From Paenibacillus doosanensis (GTDB lineage: Bacteria > Bacillota > Bacilli > Paenibacillales > NBRC-103111), in the NCBI RefSeq assembly GCF_025060755.1, contig NZ_JANYUY010000018.1:57958-121957 (forward strand): 64,000 nt of DNA, in the 5' to 3' direction. The first letter of the stretch is position 1; every line of letters begins with the position of its first letter. Positions 7,986 through 16,663 of the stretch are shown here, in pieces. The position numbers were made by a program, and so were the translations under genes. The notes beneath the pieces were generated by a model. It did no database searches, had not been told where the DNA came from, and was given only the letters and a program-made list of their open reading frames with translations.

Positions 7986-8732
7986 TCACGCTTCTAACAG
8001 TCCGGCATCCACCGCCGAAGCGGATTCACGGTCGAGATAAAGCGTCCACTGCGGATGAGTTTTTAAAATCGTGGAAGGAATGTGATTCGTCAGCTCATTT
8101 TCCAGCGTAAGCTTGATCGCGTTCGCTTTCACCCGATACGGTACGCACGATATGATTACGGCGCTTTTCAAGATTTGCCGGATGCTCATCGTAATGGCCT
8201 GCTTCGGAACGTCTTCGTTCGAAGGGAACCATCCTTCGCCTACCTGCTGCTGCTTGCAGGACTCGGCAAGATTGACGACCAGATACGGCTCCTCGGTATC
8301 GAAATCGGCCGGCGGATCGTTAAATGCCACATGCGCGTTTTCCCCGATGCCGATCAAGGCGAGGTCGATCGGCGCTTCGGTCAATCGCGCGTTCAATTCT
8401 TCAATATTGCGGCGAATATCGCCCTCGCCGTTCACTAATGCATAGCGCTCGACAGCGACATGGGCCAGGAACCGCTCCTTCAAATACTTGCGGAAGCTGG
8501 CCGGATGCGTCTCCGGCAAATCGACGTATTCATCCAAATGAAACATCTCGACCTTGCTCCAATCCAAATCCGCTTCAACAAAATGCTTAAAAAAATCGAG
8601 CTGCGACGCTCCCGTGGAAAGCGTAAGCCGGGCTCTGCCGCGCTCCTTGATCGCAGCGCGCAGCACTTCCGCCGCATGGATAGCCGCAGTTTTTCCCAAT
8701 TCATCCGAGGTGTTAAGCACTTTTACTTCCAT
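7986..8732 (-). CDS. Glucosamine-6-phosphate deaminase/isomerase-like protein (NagB/6PGL superfamily)
   Basis: 248 residues starting at ATG 8732, chosen because GGGAGG lies 8 bases upstream; the longer reading back to 8825 has no such site. Superfamily landmarks: LTLSTGASQLDFF (phosphate loop), HLDEY, GIGENAHVAFNDP and a C-terminal KANAIK segment. NagB converts GlcN-6-P to fructose-6-P and ammonia. In E. coli NagB the catalytic residues Asp141, His143 and Glu148 lie in VDGHIAFNE; here the matching stretch ENAHVAFND keeps the His but has Asn and Asp at the other two places. The enzyme may therefore act on a different sugar phosphate or by a modified route. Confidence 0.8.
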   Translation of the reverse strand: MEVKVLNTSDELGKTAAIHAAEVLRAAIKERGRARLTLSTGASQLDFFKHFVEADLDWSKVEMFHLDEYVDLPETHPASFRKYLKERFLAHVAVERYALVNGEGDIRRNIEELNARLTEAPIDLALIGIGENAHVAFNDPPADFDTEEPYLVVNLAESCKQQQVGEGWFPSNEDVPKQAITMSIRQILKSAVIISCVPYRVKANAIKLTLENELTNHIPSTILKTHPQWTLYLDRESASAVDAGLLEA

Positions 8733-8748
8733 CTTGTAATAGCCTCCC

Positions 8749-8853
8749 TTAGTTTTCCCGTGGTAAATCCCGGAGGACAACCGGTTCGATTTCATAGATA
8801 TCGATTTCTTTTTTGAACATAGCAAGCAAATAAATCGGTTTCATCGTTTCCAT
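8749..8853 (-). CDS. Short open frame (34 codons) ahead of the NagB-like gene; possible leader or relic
   Basis: ATG 8853 opens a 34-codon frame that ends 16 bases before the NagB-like start, overlapping the region just before its ribosome site. It reads METMKPIYLL at the start and PVVLRDLPREN at the end. The end looks like the C-terminal tail of a larger enzyme rather than a leader peptide, so together with the stub at 8905-8940 it may be what is left of a deleted oxidoreductase. No ribosome site is evident. Translation is doubtful. Confidence 0.3.
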   Translation of the reverse strand: METMKPIYLLAMFKKEIDIYEIEPVVLRDLPREN

Positions 8854-8904
8854 TCATCTTGATGTCGTAGAAAAAAATCACTGATGCGCCATGGTTACAA
8901 GCGC

Positions 8905-8940
8905 CTAGCCACCGGTTCCTACGATTGCATAGCTTTTCAT
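8905..8940 (-). pseudogene. N-terminal stub of a Gfo/Idh/MocA oxidoreductase
   Basis: From ATG 8940, with AAAGGATTGAGG upstream, the frame reads MKSYAIVGTGG and then hits TAG. The eleven residues are the classic first strand and glycine loop of a Rossmann oxidoreductase. The start, ribosome site and an upstream operator (8967-8984) are intact, so this was the first gene of the nagB transcription unit before an internal deletion removed nearly all of it. Remnants of its 3' end may persist at 8749-8853. Confidence 0.6.
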
Positions 8941-8966
8941 GCCTCAATCCTTTCTGTTGAAATGCG

Positions 8967-8984
8967 ATAGAAATCGATTTCTAT
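8967..8984. promoter_or_regulatory. 18-bp perfect palindrome, candidate LacI operator
   Basis: ATAGAAATCGATTTCTAT is a perfect palindrome 27 bp upstream of the stub gene and is the likely control site of the transcript carrying the NagB-like gene and the oxidoreductase at 6898. It shares the AATCGATT core with the site before the LacI gene at 6789. A related TATCGATT sequence lies at 8799-8806. Confidence 0.7.
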
Positions 8985-9103
8985 AAAAAGAGTAACATAT
9001 TCTTCCTTCCATTGTCATCTAAAAATTTTCCGGCAAACCCGCCGCCACGAAAATCCTTCCAAGCTCGCCTCGCGTGCGCGCCGTATACGCGCCGTATAAA
9101 GGG

Positions 9104-9128
9104 TCCGCACCGGCGAATGCGGTGCGGA
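9104..9128 (-). terminator. Hairpin after the pectate lyase gene
   Basis: Perfect 9-bp GC-rich stem TCCGCACCG / CGGTGCGGA with a 7-nt loop, 11 bp past the stop at 9140. On the minus strand only CCCTTTATA follows, so the U-run is weak. Confidence 0.6.
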
Positions 9129-9139
9129 TTTAAACCCGT

Positions 9140-12100
9140 TTAATTTCTGGTCACATTGAAATTATCGAAATACACATTGCCCGCCGACCGCTGGCTGTAG
9201 ACGCGGAAGGCGCTAATCTTGGGACTCGCGGCCGTATAAGATTCCTGGGCCGTTTGCGTCAGCGTGCCGTTCTGCGGTCCCGTACGGAACGTTACGGTAT
9301 CCGTGGCGAAATCGAAATCGATCTTCACCGTATACCAAGTGTTCAATTGGAAACCGGGCACAAGATTGCGATAAGTGCTGCTCGTGCCTAGCCGGTATTT
9401 CAGACCGTTCGCCGTATCCGTCTGAATCTCCAGGAAGTTCGAGCCGGTATAGAGCAGAATCTTGTCTCCATTGAAATTCGCTTCCCGCATGTAGTCGAAG
9501 CTGAAATGCGCGGTCGGCCCCTCGGCCATGAAGTCGTATACGAAGTTGCCCGTCGCACCGTTTGGAACGCTCAGGCTGCGGTTCGCTCCGCTTGGCACCG
9601 CCGCAACCAGCCATGGCGACGGCCATGCGGTAGGATAGGCGGAATACGGCTGTCCTACTATGCCATCATTGAAATCGACCAGCAAATCCGAGGACGGGCC
9701 GCCGACCGTCACTTGCACGGGAGCCGACAGCGGCGATTCGCCCTCCGCGTTAATGGCGCTGATCTTGTAATAATACGTCGTATCCGACAGCAGACCCTTA
9801 TTCCGGTAGGAGGTGTCCGTGATGGCCCCGACCTCCAGCTTCCGGTACGGTCCGTCCAGGCTCTCCGCCCGGTAGATGGCGTAAGAATCGGCTCCGCTTG
9901 CCGGATTCCAGCTGAGCGCGACTTCGTTCCTTCTGGCGGTGGCGGTGACGTCAGACGGTTCTGCCGGCCCGTTCCAGGATGTCATGTTGTCGAAGTACAC
10001 GTTGCCGCTCGTGCGCTGGTTGTAGATGCGGAAGGCGCTGATTTTGGGGCTTGATCCCGTATACGATTCCTGTGCTTGCACCGTCAGCGGCCCGCCCTTG
10101 GGCCCCGCGCGGAACGTCACCGTATTGGCGGCGAAATCGAGATCGATCGCCACCGTATACCAGTTGTTCAACTGGAATCCTGGAATAAGATTACGGTACT
10201 CGGTCGTCGTCCCTAGCCGATAGCGCAAGCCGTAGACGGAATCAGACACCGTCTCAAGGAAGTTCGAACCCGTATAGAACAAGAGTTTATCCAGATCCGA
10301 GTTTTTCTCCCGCATGTAATCGAACCGGAGATGCGAGGTCGTTCCTGCAGACGTGAAGTCGTACGTGAACGTCCCGATCGCATTCGGCGCGACGCTGAGG
10401 CTCTTGTCGGCCGAGCTCGGCGTAGGCGATACAAGCCAGGCAGCAGGCCATTCGGCCGGCGCGAAATAAGGCTCTCCGTTCGTTCCGTCGTTGAAATCGA
10501 CGGAAATCGGCTGAAGCGGCGCTTTCGTCGTGGCGGCGGCATGCAGCGACAAATCGGATTCTCCGTAAGATGTAACGGCTGATACTTTGTACGCATATTC
10601 GGTCCCGGCGGTCAATCCGTCGTTGATGAATACCGGGGCCGTCAGCGCCGATGCCGTCAGCTTCGTATACGCGCCGTTTGCGCTGGCCGCCCGGTAGACG
10701 TTATACCCGGTCGCTCCAGCCACGGGCGTCCAGTCCAGCCGGATCGAATCCCGGTCCAGCGCCTGCGCCCGCAAACCGCTGGGAGCTCCGTTCACGGCAA
10801 CCTTCGGCACTGCGGGAACGGTCCCTTCCGGGAAGGTGCCTATCGTAAGCTCGTTCAAGTATTTCTCCAAATTGGTATACCCGTCGCCGCTAAAATCGGC
10901 TTTCCCGTCGAGAGCGTTATTCGGATTCAATCCGTGCTCCAGCTCCCATACATCCGGCATCCCGTCGCCATCCGTATCCGCAGGCACTTCGGTCGTTTGC
11001 AGTTCCGGCCATTGCAGCGTTACTTTCGTCGCATGCTTCCCGTCCAAGGTGGCTTGATCCTCGGCCGTTACGTTGTTCGCCGTATAGATGACGCTCCCCG
11101 TCCCGTTGATCACGTCGTTCACGAGGGTACGGTCGACTTCATCCCGCTTGAGGCTGGCGCCGGCGTAATTCAGCACCTTCCCGTAAGCGACGTCAGGACT
11201 GTCCTGCGGCGACGGATTCGGCATCGCGAACGGAGTGCTGACGAACATCTGCGGTTTTTTGTAGATGCCGCTGAAGTTGTTCGGGTGGCTGCTGGAGGAC
11301 AAGCTGCCGTCCCGGCGAACACTCTTGTTGCCGGTGAGCGCGATATTGGAACTATGCGGCGGGTTCGCATCAACCACATCCGTCTCTGCCATCCGGTCTT
11401 CAACCTGGGTGCTGATTCCGGCCTTGTAGTAATTGTTGACCATGTTGCCCCGATCGTTCTGGCCGTACATGCTCTTATAGCCCCAGTCATAAATCACATT
11501 GTTGCGCACGTCCATCGATTTGCCGGAAAACCGCGGATTGCGGCTATCGTTGTGGGCGAGCAAATTGTAGTAGAATGAGGCATTGTCGCCGCCCCAGATT
11601 CCGCCGTAACCGTGAAACCCTTTGCCGGGCACGTTCGATTTCACGATCGTCGGGCCAATCGTGCTATATTGCAGCGTGAAGTCCACATTCTGATAAAAGG
11701 AAAACGACTCGTCGCTCCCCCAACTCGCCGAGATATGGTCGAAAATGAGCTGCGAGCGATGCCGCCCCGTGGTGCCGTCCATATCGACGCCCGCTTCGTC
11801 TCCCGTACGGAAGCGAAGATATCGGACAATCAGATTATCGCCTTGGAACACAACGGTATGCTTCTTGAATGTAATGCCGTCCCCAGGCGCGCTTTGCCCG
11901 GCAATGGTCAAATTGGAGGACGTTACGTACAGCATCGATTGCAGCTCGATAGTCCCGGACACCTTGAACAGGATCGTCCTGTTGCTCTGACTGACCGCGT
12001 CGCGGAACGAGCCGGGGCCGGAATCGTTCAAATTCGTAACGTAATACACGTCCTTGCCGCGCCCGCCTGTTGCGAATTTACCGCCCCCTTCAGCTCCGGG

Positions 12101-12742
12101 GAAAGCGGGAATCGTGCCGGGCACTACACTCGGCGGCAGCGGAGGCGGGTCCAGAGGCGTGCCGACCGCAGGACCGATCAGCACCGAATACATCCAGCCG
12201 AATCCGATATGCCCCGTGGCTTGGTTCCCGCCCAGGGAGACGGTCCCCGCCTTGTATGTGCGCGAGTAGACGCGATAGACGTTCGTTTCCGCGACGTTGC
12301 CATCCGCATCCTTGACTTCGGTTTCGATCGTATTCCCCGTAAACGTCCAACCGTATTGCGGGGCCAGCCAATAATCGGAGTTGAATGGGTCCGTTGAAGC
12401 GTTGCTGGAGTGCATTGCGACATAAATAGTGGCATCCTTGTCAATCTTGAACGTAAGGAAGGGATTGGTCGGTTCGTTCTTATGCTCACTTCCGCCGCCG
12501 GTTTGGATAAACGACATGCCGGCATAAGGGCCTATGTTGGAAAAAGTCGTAGACGGATCGTTGACGTACATTTGCTTGCCGGTTTGCAAATCGTCATACA
12601 CGGCATAGGTAACCGGATCGTACCACAGGTCGTTCAGCGTAAGATTGCTGATGCCGATCGACGAAGCCATTGCCGGTATTGCGGGCAACAGCTGCATCGC
12701 AAGCAGGAGTATAATTAGTAAAGAAATCATTTTCTTCTTCAT
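9140..12742 (-). CDS. Secreted modular pectate lyase with two FN3 and two duplicated C-terminal modules
   Basis: 1200 residues, start ATG 12742 with AAAGGAGG upstream. Signal peptide at about 1-27. Residues about 28-200 form an uncharacterised beta-rich domain; a proline linker (PLDPPPLPPSVVP) leads to the lyase domain from about 207 (PAFPGAEGGGKFATGGRG, then GSFRDAV and repeated Asn-rich beta-helix rungs such as NNVIYDWGY). DTDGDGMPDVWELEHGLNP plus DFSGDGYTNLEKYL is a calcium-binding EF-hand-like pair. FN3 domains at about 655-740 and 905-990 each precede a 150-200-residue module beginning VDFNDG and ending VYFDN; the two modules are close copies and probably bind polysaccharide. It should cut pectate by beta-elimination outside the cell. 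The importer diverging at 13135 would take up the products. Confidence 0.9.
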   Translation of the reverse strand: MKKKMISLLIILLLAMQLLPAIPAMASSIGISNLTLNDLWYDPVTYAVYDDLQTGKQMYVNDPSTTFSNIGPYAGMSFIQTGGGSEHKNEPTNPFLTFKIDKDATIYVAMHSSNASTDPFNSDYWLAPQYGWTFTGNTIETEVKDADGNVAETNVYRVYSRTYKAGTVSLGGNQATGHIGFGWMYSVLIGPAVGTPLDPPPLPPSVVPGTIPAFPGAEGGGKFATGGRGKDVYYVTNLNDSGPGSFRDAVSQSNRTILFKVSGTIELQSMLYVTSSNLTIAGQSAPGDGITFKKHTVVFQGDNLIVRYLRFRTGDEAGVDMDGTTGRHRSQLIFDHISASWGSDESFSFYQNVDFTLQYSTIGPTIVKSNVPGKGFHGYGGIWGGDNASFYYNLLAHNDSRNPRFSGKSMDVRNNVIYDWGYKSMYGQNDRGNMVNNYYKAGISTQVEDRMAETDVVDANPPHSSNIALTGNKSVRRDGSLSSSSHPNNFSGIYKKPQMFVSTPFAMPNPSPQDSPDVAYGKVLNYAGASLKRDEVDRTLVNDVINGTGSVIYTANNVTAEDQATLDGKHATKVTLQWPELQTTEVPADTDGDGMPDVWELEHGLNPNNALDGKADFSGDGYTNLEKYLNELTIGTFPEGTVPAVPKVAVNGAPSGLRAQALDRDSIRLDWTPVAGATGYNVYRAASANGAYTKLTASALTAPVFINDGLTAGTEYAYKVSAVTSYGESDLSLHAAATTKAPLQPISVDFNDGTNGEPYFAPAEWPAAWLVSPTPSSADKSLSVAPNAIGTFTYDFTSAGTTSHLRFDYMREKNSDLDKLLFYTGSNFLETVSDSVYGLRYRLGTTTEYRNLIPGFQLNNWYTVAIDLDFAANTVTFRAGPKGGPLTVQAQESYTGSSPKISAFRIYNQRTSGNVYFDNMTSWNGPAEPSDVTATARRNEVALSWNPASGADSYAIYRAESLDGPYRKLEVGAITDTSYRNKGLLSDTTYYYKISAINAEGESPLSAPVQVTVGGPSSDLLVDFNDGIVGQPYSAYPTAWPSPWLVAAVPSGANRSLSVPNGATGNFVYDFMAEGPTAHFSFDYMREANFNGDKILLYTGSNFLEIQTDTANGLKYRLGTSSTYRNLVPGFQLNTWYTVKIDFDFATDTVTFRTGPQNGTLTQTAQESYTAASPKISAFRVYSQRSAGNVYFDNFNVTRN

Positions 12743-13134
12743 CTTGTTCCTCCTTTAAGTTTTATACCATCCTGAAACTAGCTCAACTCATTCACTTCCA
12801 TCCAACGACCTCCTTTGTACCATTAGGAGCCGACTTGTAATCGCTTTCTTTTCGTGATGAGCTTCTATTCGCTCCCATTACTATCGATCATAACTCTCGT
12901 ACGCCCATACAAACCACTTCCATCTGCTACGGGCACCGTACAATTTTTTAGAAAAAGGCGTTTTCCCTTCCGTAATCTAATGAATAGTACCCCTCTTATG
13001 AGATGTACCTTGTGCGCTGGAAGAGGGCTTTGTAATATGACTGTAAGCGTTGCCGGAAGCGCTGCCACAGATCGAAACGGCATGGCGGCCTCCAGTGCAA
13101 TAAGCGCATCATCATGTGAAAGGAGATGAAGCAA
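12743..13134. promoter_or_regulatory. Divergent control region between pectate lyase and importer genes, with near-cre site
   Basis: 392 bp without a credible gene. TTGTAATCGCTTTCTT at 12835-12850 reads AAGAAAGCGATTACAA on the minus strand and fits the catabolite-response-element consensus WTGNAANCGNWNNCAW at every fixed position but one. A second TGTAAGCG-type sequence lies near 13041. Catabolite repression of pectin genes would be expected. Promoter boxes could not be placed with confidence. Confidence 0.4.
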
Positions 13135-14097
13135 GTGAATCATGTTGCGCCCCTTGTCAGTGATCCGGTGAAAAGACGGAACAGCTGGGCATCTGCGTTC
13201 AAGAAAGGGTGGGCACACTCGAAGTATCTTCATTTATTGGCATTGCCGGGGGTTCTGTATTATCTGATTTTCAATTATGTTCCGATGTATGGCATCCTGA
13301 TCGCGTTTCAAGATTTTCAGCCTTTGAAAGGGGTATGGGGCAGTACTTGGGTCGGTTTCGATCAATTCAAGGCGTTTTTTCAGCATATGTACTTTTGGCG
13401 GGTCATCCGCAATACATTGCTGCTCAGCTTTCTCGAATTATTGTTCGTTTTTCCTTTGCAGATCTTGTTCGCCATCTTCCTGAACGAGATACGAAGCCAT
13501 TTCTATAAGCGATTCGTGCAGACGGTGAGCTATTTGCCGCATTTCATCTCGTTGCCGGCGATCGTCGGGATGCTGTTCATGTTCCTCTCGCCCCAGGACG
13601 GCCCGTTCAATATGCTGCTCGTGAAAGTATTCCATATGGAACCGATCAACTTCATGGGTTTGTCGGAATGGTTCCGGCCGTTGTACATTGCTTCCGATAT
13701 TTGGACGACGCTCGGGTGGGGCGCGATCATCTACCTGGCCGCCTTGACGAACGTGAACCCCGATATGTACGAGTCCGCCTCGCTTGACGGGGCAAGTCGC
13801 GTGAAGATGATCTGGCACATTACCTTGCCCGCGATCCAGCCGACTATCATGATCATGCTGCTGCTCCAGATCGGCAAAATGATGTCGCTCGGCGCAGACA
13901 AGGTGTTACTTATGCAATCTCCCGTTACGTACGAAGTATCGGATGTGATCAGCACGTTCGTGTACCGCCGCGGTTTTGAGTTCGGCGAATACAGCTTCGC
14001 TACGGCGGTTGGATTTTTTAACTCGCTGATTAATATTTTTCTGCTGCTGACCGCCAACTGGTTCGTTAAGAAGACGACCGACAACAGCTTGTTCTAA
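13135..14097 (+). CDS. ABC transporter permease, LplB/YteP type
   Basis: About 320 residues. I prefer GTG 13135 (AAAGGAG ends 9 bases upstream) to ATG 13126, which directly abuts the same ribosome site. Six hydrophobic segments are visible, starting LALPGVLYYLIFNYVPMYG, the family hallmark. The coupling (EAA) loop YESASLDGASRVKMIWHITLP is near residue 210. It forms the membrane channel with the permease at 14116 and is fed by the binding protein at 15044; no ATPase is encoded nearby, as is usual where MsmX is shared. In B. subtilis close relatives import rhamnogalacturonan oligosaccharides, which suits the neighbouring pectate lyase. Confidence 0.92.
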   Translation: MNHVAPLVSDPVKRRNSWASAFKKGWAHSKYLHLLALPGVLYYLIFNYVPMYGILIAFQDFQPLKGVWGSTWVGFDQFKAFFQHMYFWRVIRNTLLLSFLELLFVFPLQILFAIFLNEIRSHFYKRFVQTVSYLPHFISLPAIVGMLFMFLSPQDGPFNMLLVKVFHMEPINFMGLSEWFRPLYIASDIWTTLGWGAIIYLAALTNVNPDMYESASLDGASRVKMIWHITLPAIQPTIMIMLLLQIGKMMSLGADKVLLMQSPVTYEVSDVISTFVYRRGFEFGEYSFATAVGFFNSLINIFLLLTANWFVKKTTDNSLF

Positions 14098-14115
14098 ACC
14101 AAAGGAGGCGACTCT

Positions 14116-15006
14116 ATGATCCGCGATCAATCGCTATCGTCAAAACTGTTGGATATTGTGGTGCATGCGGTCATCATTGTGGTCCTAATCGCGACGATAT
14201 ACCCGGTTCTTTACGTATTATCCGCATCTCTCAGCAGTCCGACCGCTTACAACTTGGGCAAGGTATCCATTTTCCCGGTTGATGTTACAATAAAAGCATA
14301 CCGTCTCATCTGGGAAGCCAAAACCGTCCCTCGCTCTTTCCTAAATTCGGTTATCTATACGACTCTCGGAACAGCGATAAGCATGCTGCTCACGACCTCG
14401 CTCGCTTACGCCATTTCGCGGAAAAAACTGACGCTGCGACGATTCTACATGGTGTTCGTATTGATCACGATGTATTTCAACGGCGGAATGATTACCAACT
14501 TCTTACTCGTGAAAAACTTGGGGCTGTACAACACAATCTGGGCCATCGTCTTGCCGACGGCAGTATCCACGTATTACTTGATCATCATGCGCTCTTACTT
14601 CCAAGCGGTTCCTGAAGAATTAAATGAATCCGCTTACTTGGACGGAGCCAACGATCTTGTCATTTTCATACGCATTACACTGCCTTTATCGATGGCGGCG
14701 CTCGTTACGATCGGTCTCTTCTACGCAGTGAACTATTGGAACGCCTGGTTCTCCTCGCTGCTTTACTTGAAAGATTCGGATAAATACCCGCTGCAGATGG
14801 TTTTGCGGCAGATCATCATCCGCTCGGAGCTGCTTATGCAATCGATCAAGGCCGGCGAGGCGTCAGCCAGCGAGATGGCCTCTACGGACGTAACGTCGAT
14901 TAAATACGCGACGTTGTTCGTGTCCATCGGCCCAATGATGATTCTGTATCCGTTCATTCAGAAATATTTCGTCAAGGGCGTCATGATCGGTTCGTTAAAA
15001 GGTTGA
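14116..15006 (+). CDS. ABC transporter permease, LplC/YtcP type
   Basis: 296 residues; AAAGGAGGCGACTCT precedes ATG 14116, 18 bp after the previous stop. Six membrane segments, first VVHAVIIVVLIATIYPVLYV; the EAA loop LNESAYLDGANDLVIFIRIT carries the ATPase-contact Gly. The C-terminal end (FVKGVMIGSLKG) is the standard ending of this subfamily. It is the partner of the permease at 13135 in a heterodimeric oligosaccharide importer. Confidence 0.92.
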   Translation: MIRDQSLSSKLLDIVVHAVIIVVLIATIYPVLYVLSASLSSPTAYNLGKVSIFPVDVTIKAYRLIWEAKTVPRSFLNSVIYTTLGTAISMLLTTSLAYAISRKKLTLRRFYMVFVLITMYFNGGMITNFLLVKNLGLYNTIWAIVLPTAVSTYYLIIMRSYFQAVPEELNESAYLDGANDLVIFIRITLPLSMAALVTIGLFYAVNYWNAWFSSLLYLKDSDKYPLQMVLRQIIIRSELLMQSIKAGEASASEMASTDVTSIKYATLFVSIGPMMILYPFIQKYFVKGVMIGSLKG

Positions 15007-15043
15007 GCTTACGAAAGATTACGAAACCAAGGGGGAATTAAAC

Positions 15044-16663
15044 ATGTTTAAAAAATCGCTTACGCTCGGGGTATCCATCATCTTGCCTCTCACACTCGTC
15101 ATCGGTTGTTCCGAGAGCAGCGACACGCCGTCACCATCAACAGACGCAGTATCTTCCCCATCCAACGGTAAATACGATAAGGAACTGACGATTACCGTGT
15201 CCAGAGCGATATTGGATGCCTCGACGGTTAAGGATGATTTGGAAGCGAAGATGCTGAAAGAGAAATTCAATCTTGTGTTCAAGGCGGAGGACTACAGCCG
15301 CAACGATTGGGCGACCAAGATGACGCTGATGTTCTCTACCGGAGACGGCCCCGAGTTCATCCCCTACTCCCGCGATCAATGGAAATCGGTCGAATGGATG
15401 TCGTCGGGCTACCTGCGCCCGTTTGAACTTGACGAGATCAAGCAGAAGCTGCCTAACTACCTGAAAATTTGGACCGACGAGGAATGGGATACCGTCCTCA
15501 AGTCGACGCGCTTCTCCGACGGCAAGCTGTACTTCTTGCCTAATAAGCGGACGATACCGGTACAGACGGCATGGCAATATCGCAAAGATCTATTTGACAA
15601 ATATGGTCTGAAGTTCCCGAAAACGCCGGATGAAATGATCGACACGCTCAAGACGATCAAGGATAAAACCGGTCTCATTCCGTTCGTGGTGCCAGGAAAC
15701 TCGTCGTCTCCGCTGTGGGCTGTCAGCACGTTCTTCCAAATGTTCGGCTTTCCTGACCTGCTGCTCACCTGGAACTCCTACGTGGACCCGGTCACCAAAC
15801 AGTTTTATGCGTATCCGCTTGCTTCCGACCAAAGCCGCGACATCCTTATTTTTCTGAACAAAATGTACAAGAACGGATTGCTCATGAAAGATTTCGCCAC
15901 CGCCACCGCCGACCAGACCAACAAACTGATTGCCCAAGGCAATCACGTCATCGCGCAGACGATCAACGACCCTTCCTATATGGACGGACAGCAAAAGGCT
16001 GCCGCTCCGGACGTCAAATGGGCGTGGGTCGACAATTTCGACCATCCGAGCAGCGATCCGAAAAAGACGATTTACAAGAAAGAATCGTATTATTCCTTCT
16101 GGGGACCGGCAATCAAGAAAGGCACAAGCCAAGAGAAGGTCGACCGTCTGCTTGATTACTTGAACTGGGCCGTCTCGGATGAAGGCCAGCTCTGGTACAC
16201 GTATGGCAAGGAAGGGGTTACGTACGAGCAGAAGGACGGCGTCCCTACTTTCTTACCGACGATGAGCACGCCAACCCAGGCACAGGGCGACAAGCTGGCG
16301 AACTTCGGCATCAATATCGGGGTCATCGGATTAGGCGGCTTCATTACTCCTTACAAGTCGTTTGACGAAACCTTCAACAAAACGAAGCTGGAAATGAGCA
16401 AGGTCATCCCGTCCAAACCAGGCTACTACGGGCCGATCGAGCCGATCCTCCAATTAAGCGACGCCGACCGCAAGAAATTGGTCGGGCTTGAAACGACGCT
16501 GAACGGCGTGCGCGACGAGTACTGGCTGAAATTCATTATGGGTGCGCTCGATCCGTCCAATGATGCGGATTGGAAAAAGTTCATGGACGCTGCGAATAAA
16601 GCCGGTCTGCCGGAAGTCGTGAAGCTGCGGACGGACGCTTACGCCAAAGCGAATAATAGTTAG
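15044..16663 (+). CDS. Extracellular solute-binding lipoprotein, LplA/YtcQ type
   Basis: 539 residues, larger than the 430-residue MalE-type proteins elsewhere in the window and typical for the LplABC group. AAGGGGGAATTAAAC precedes the ATG. Lipobox VIGC at about residue 22, then a Ser/Thr/Asp-rich tether. The binding fold shows WATKMTLMFSTGDGPEF, AWQYRKDLFDKYGLKFP and a long C-terminal helical region (DEYWLKFIMGALDP). It should capture pectin-derived oligosaccharides. Its last four bases overlap the end of the convergent AraC gene, with no hairpin between them. Confidence 0.92.
   Translation: MFKKSLTLGVSIILPLTLVIGCSESSDTPSPSTDAVSSPSNGKYDKELTITVSRAILDASTVKDDLEAKMLKEKFNLVFKAEDYSRNDWATKMTLMFSTGDGPEFIPYSRDQWKSVEWMSSGYLRPFELDEIKQKLPNYLKIWTDEEWDTVLKSTRFSDGKLYFLPNKRTIPVQTAWQYRKDLFDKYGLKFPKTPDEMIDTLKTIKDKTGLIPFVVPGNSSSPLWAVSTFFQMFGFPDLLLTWNSYVDPVTKQFYAYPLASDQSRDILIFLNKMYKNGLLMKDFATATADQTNKLIAQGNHVIAQTINDPSYMDGQQKAAAPDVKWAWVDNFDHPSSDPKKTIYKKESYYSFWGPAIKKGTSQEKVDRLLDYLNWAVSDEGQLWYTYGKEGVTYEQKDGVPTFLPTMSTPTQAQGDKLANFGINIGVIGLGGFITPYKSFDETFNKTKLEMSKVIPSKPGYYGPIEPILQLSDADRKKLVGLETTLNGVRDEYWLKFIMGALDPSNDADWKKFMDAANKAGLPEVVKLRTDAYAKANNS

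Noticed and set aside
12865..13233. 122-codon minus-strand frame in the divergent pectate lyase/importer region
   Set aside because: Overlaps the importer start and control region, with no recognisable domain or ribosome site.
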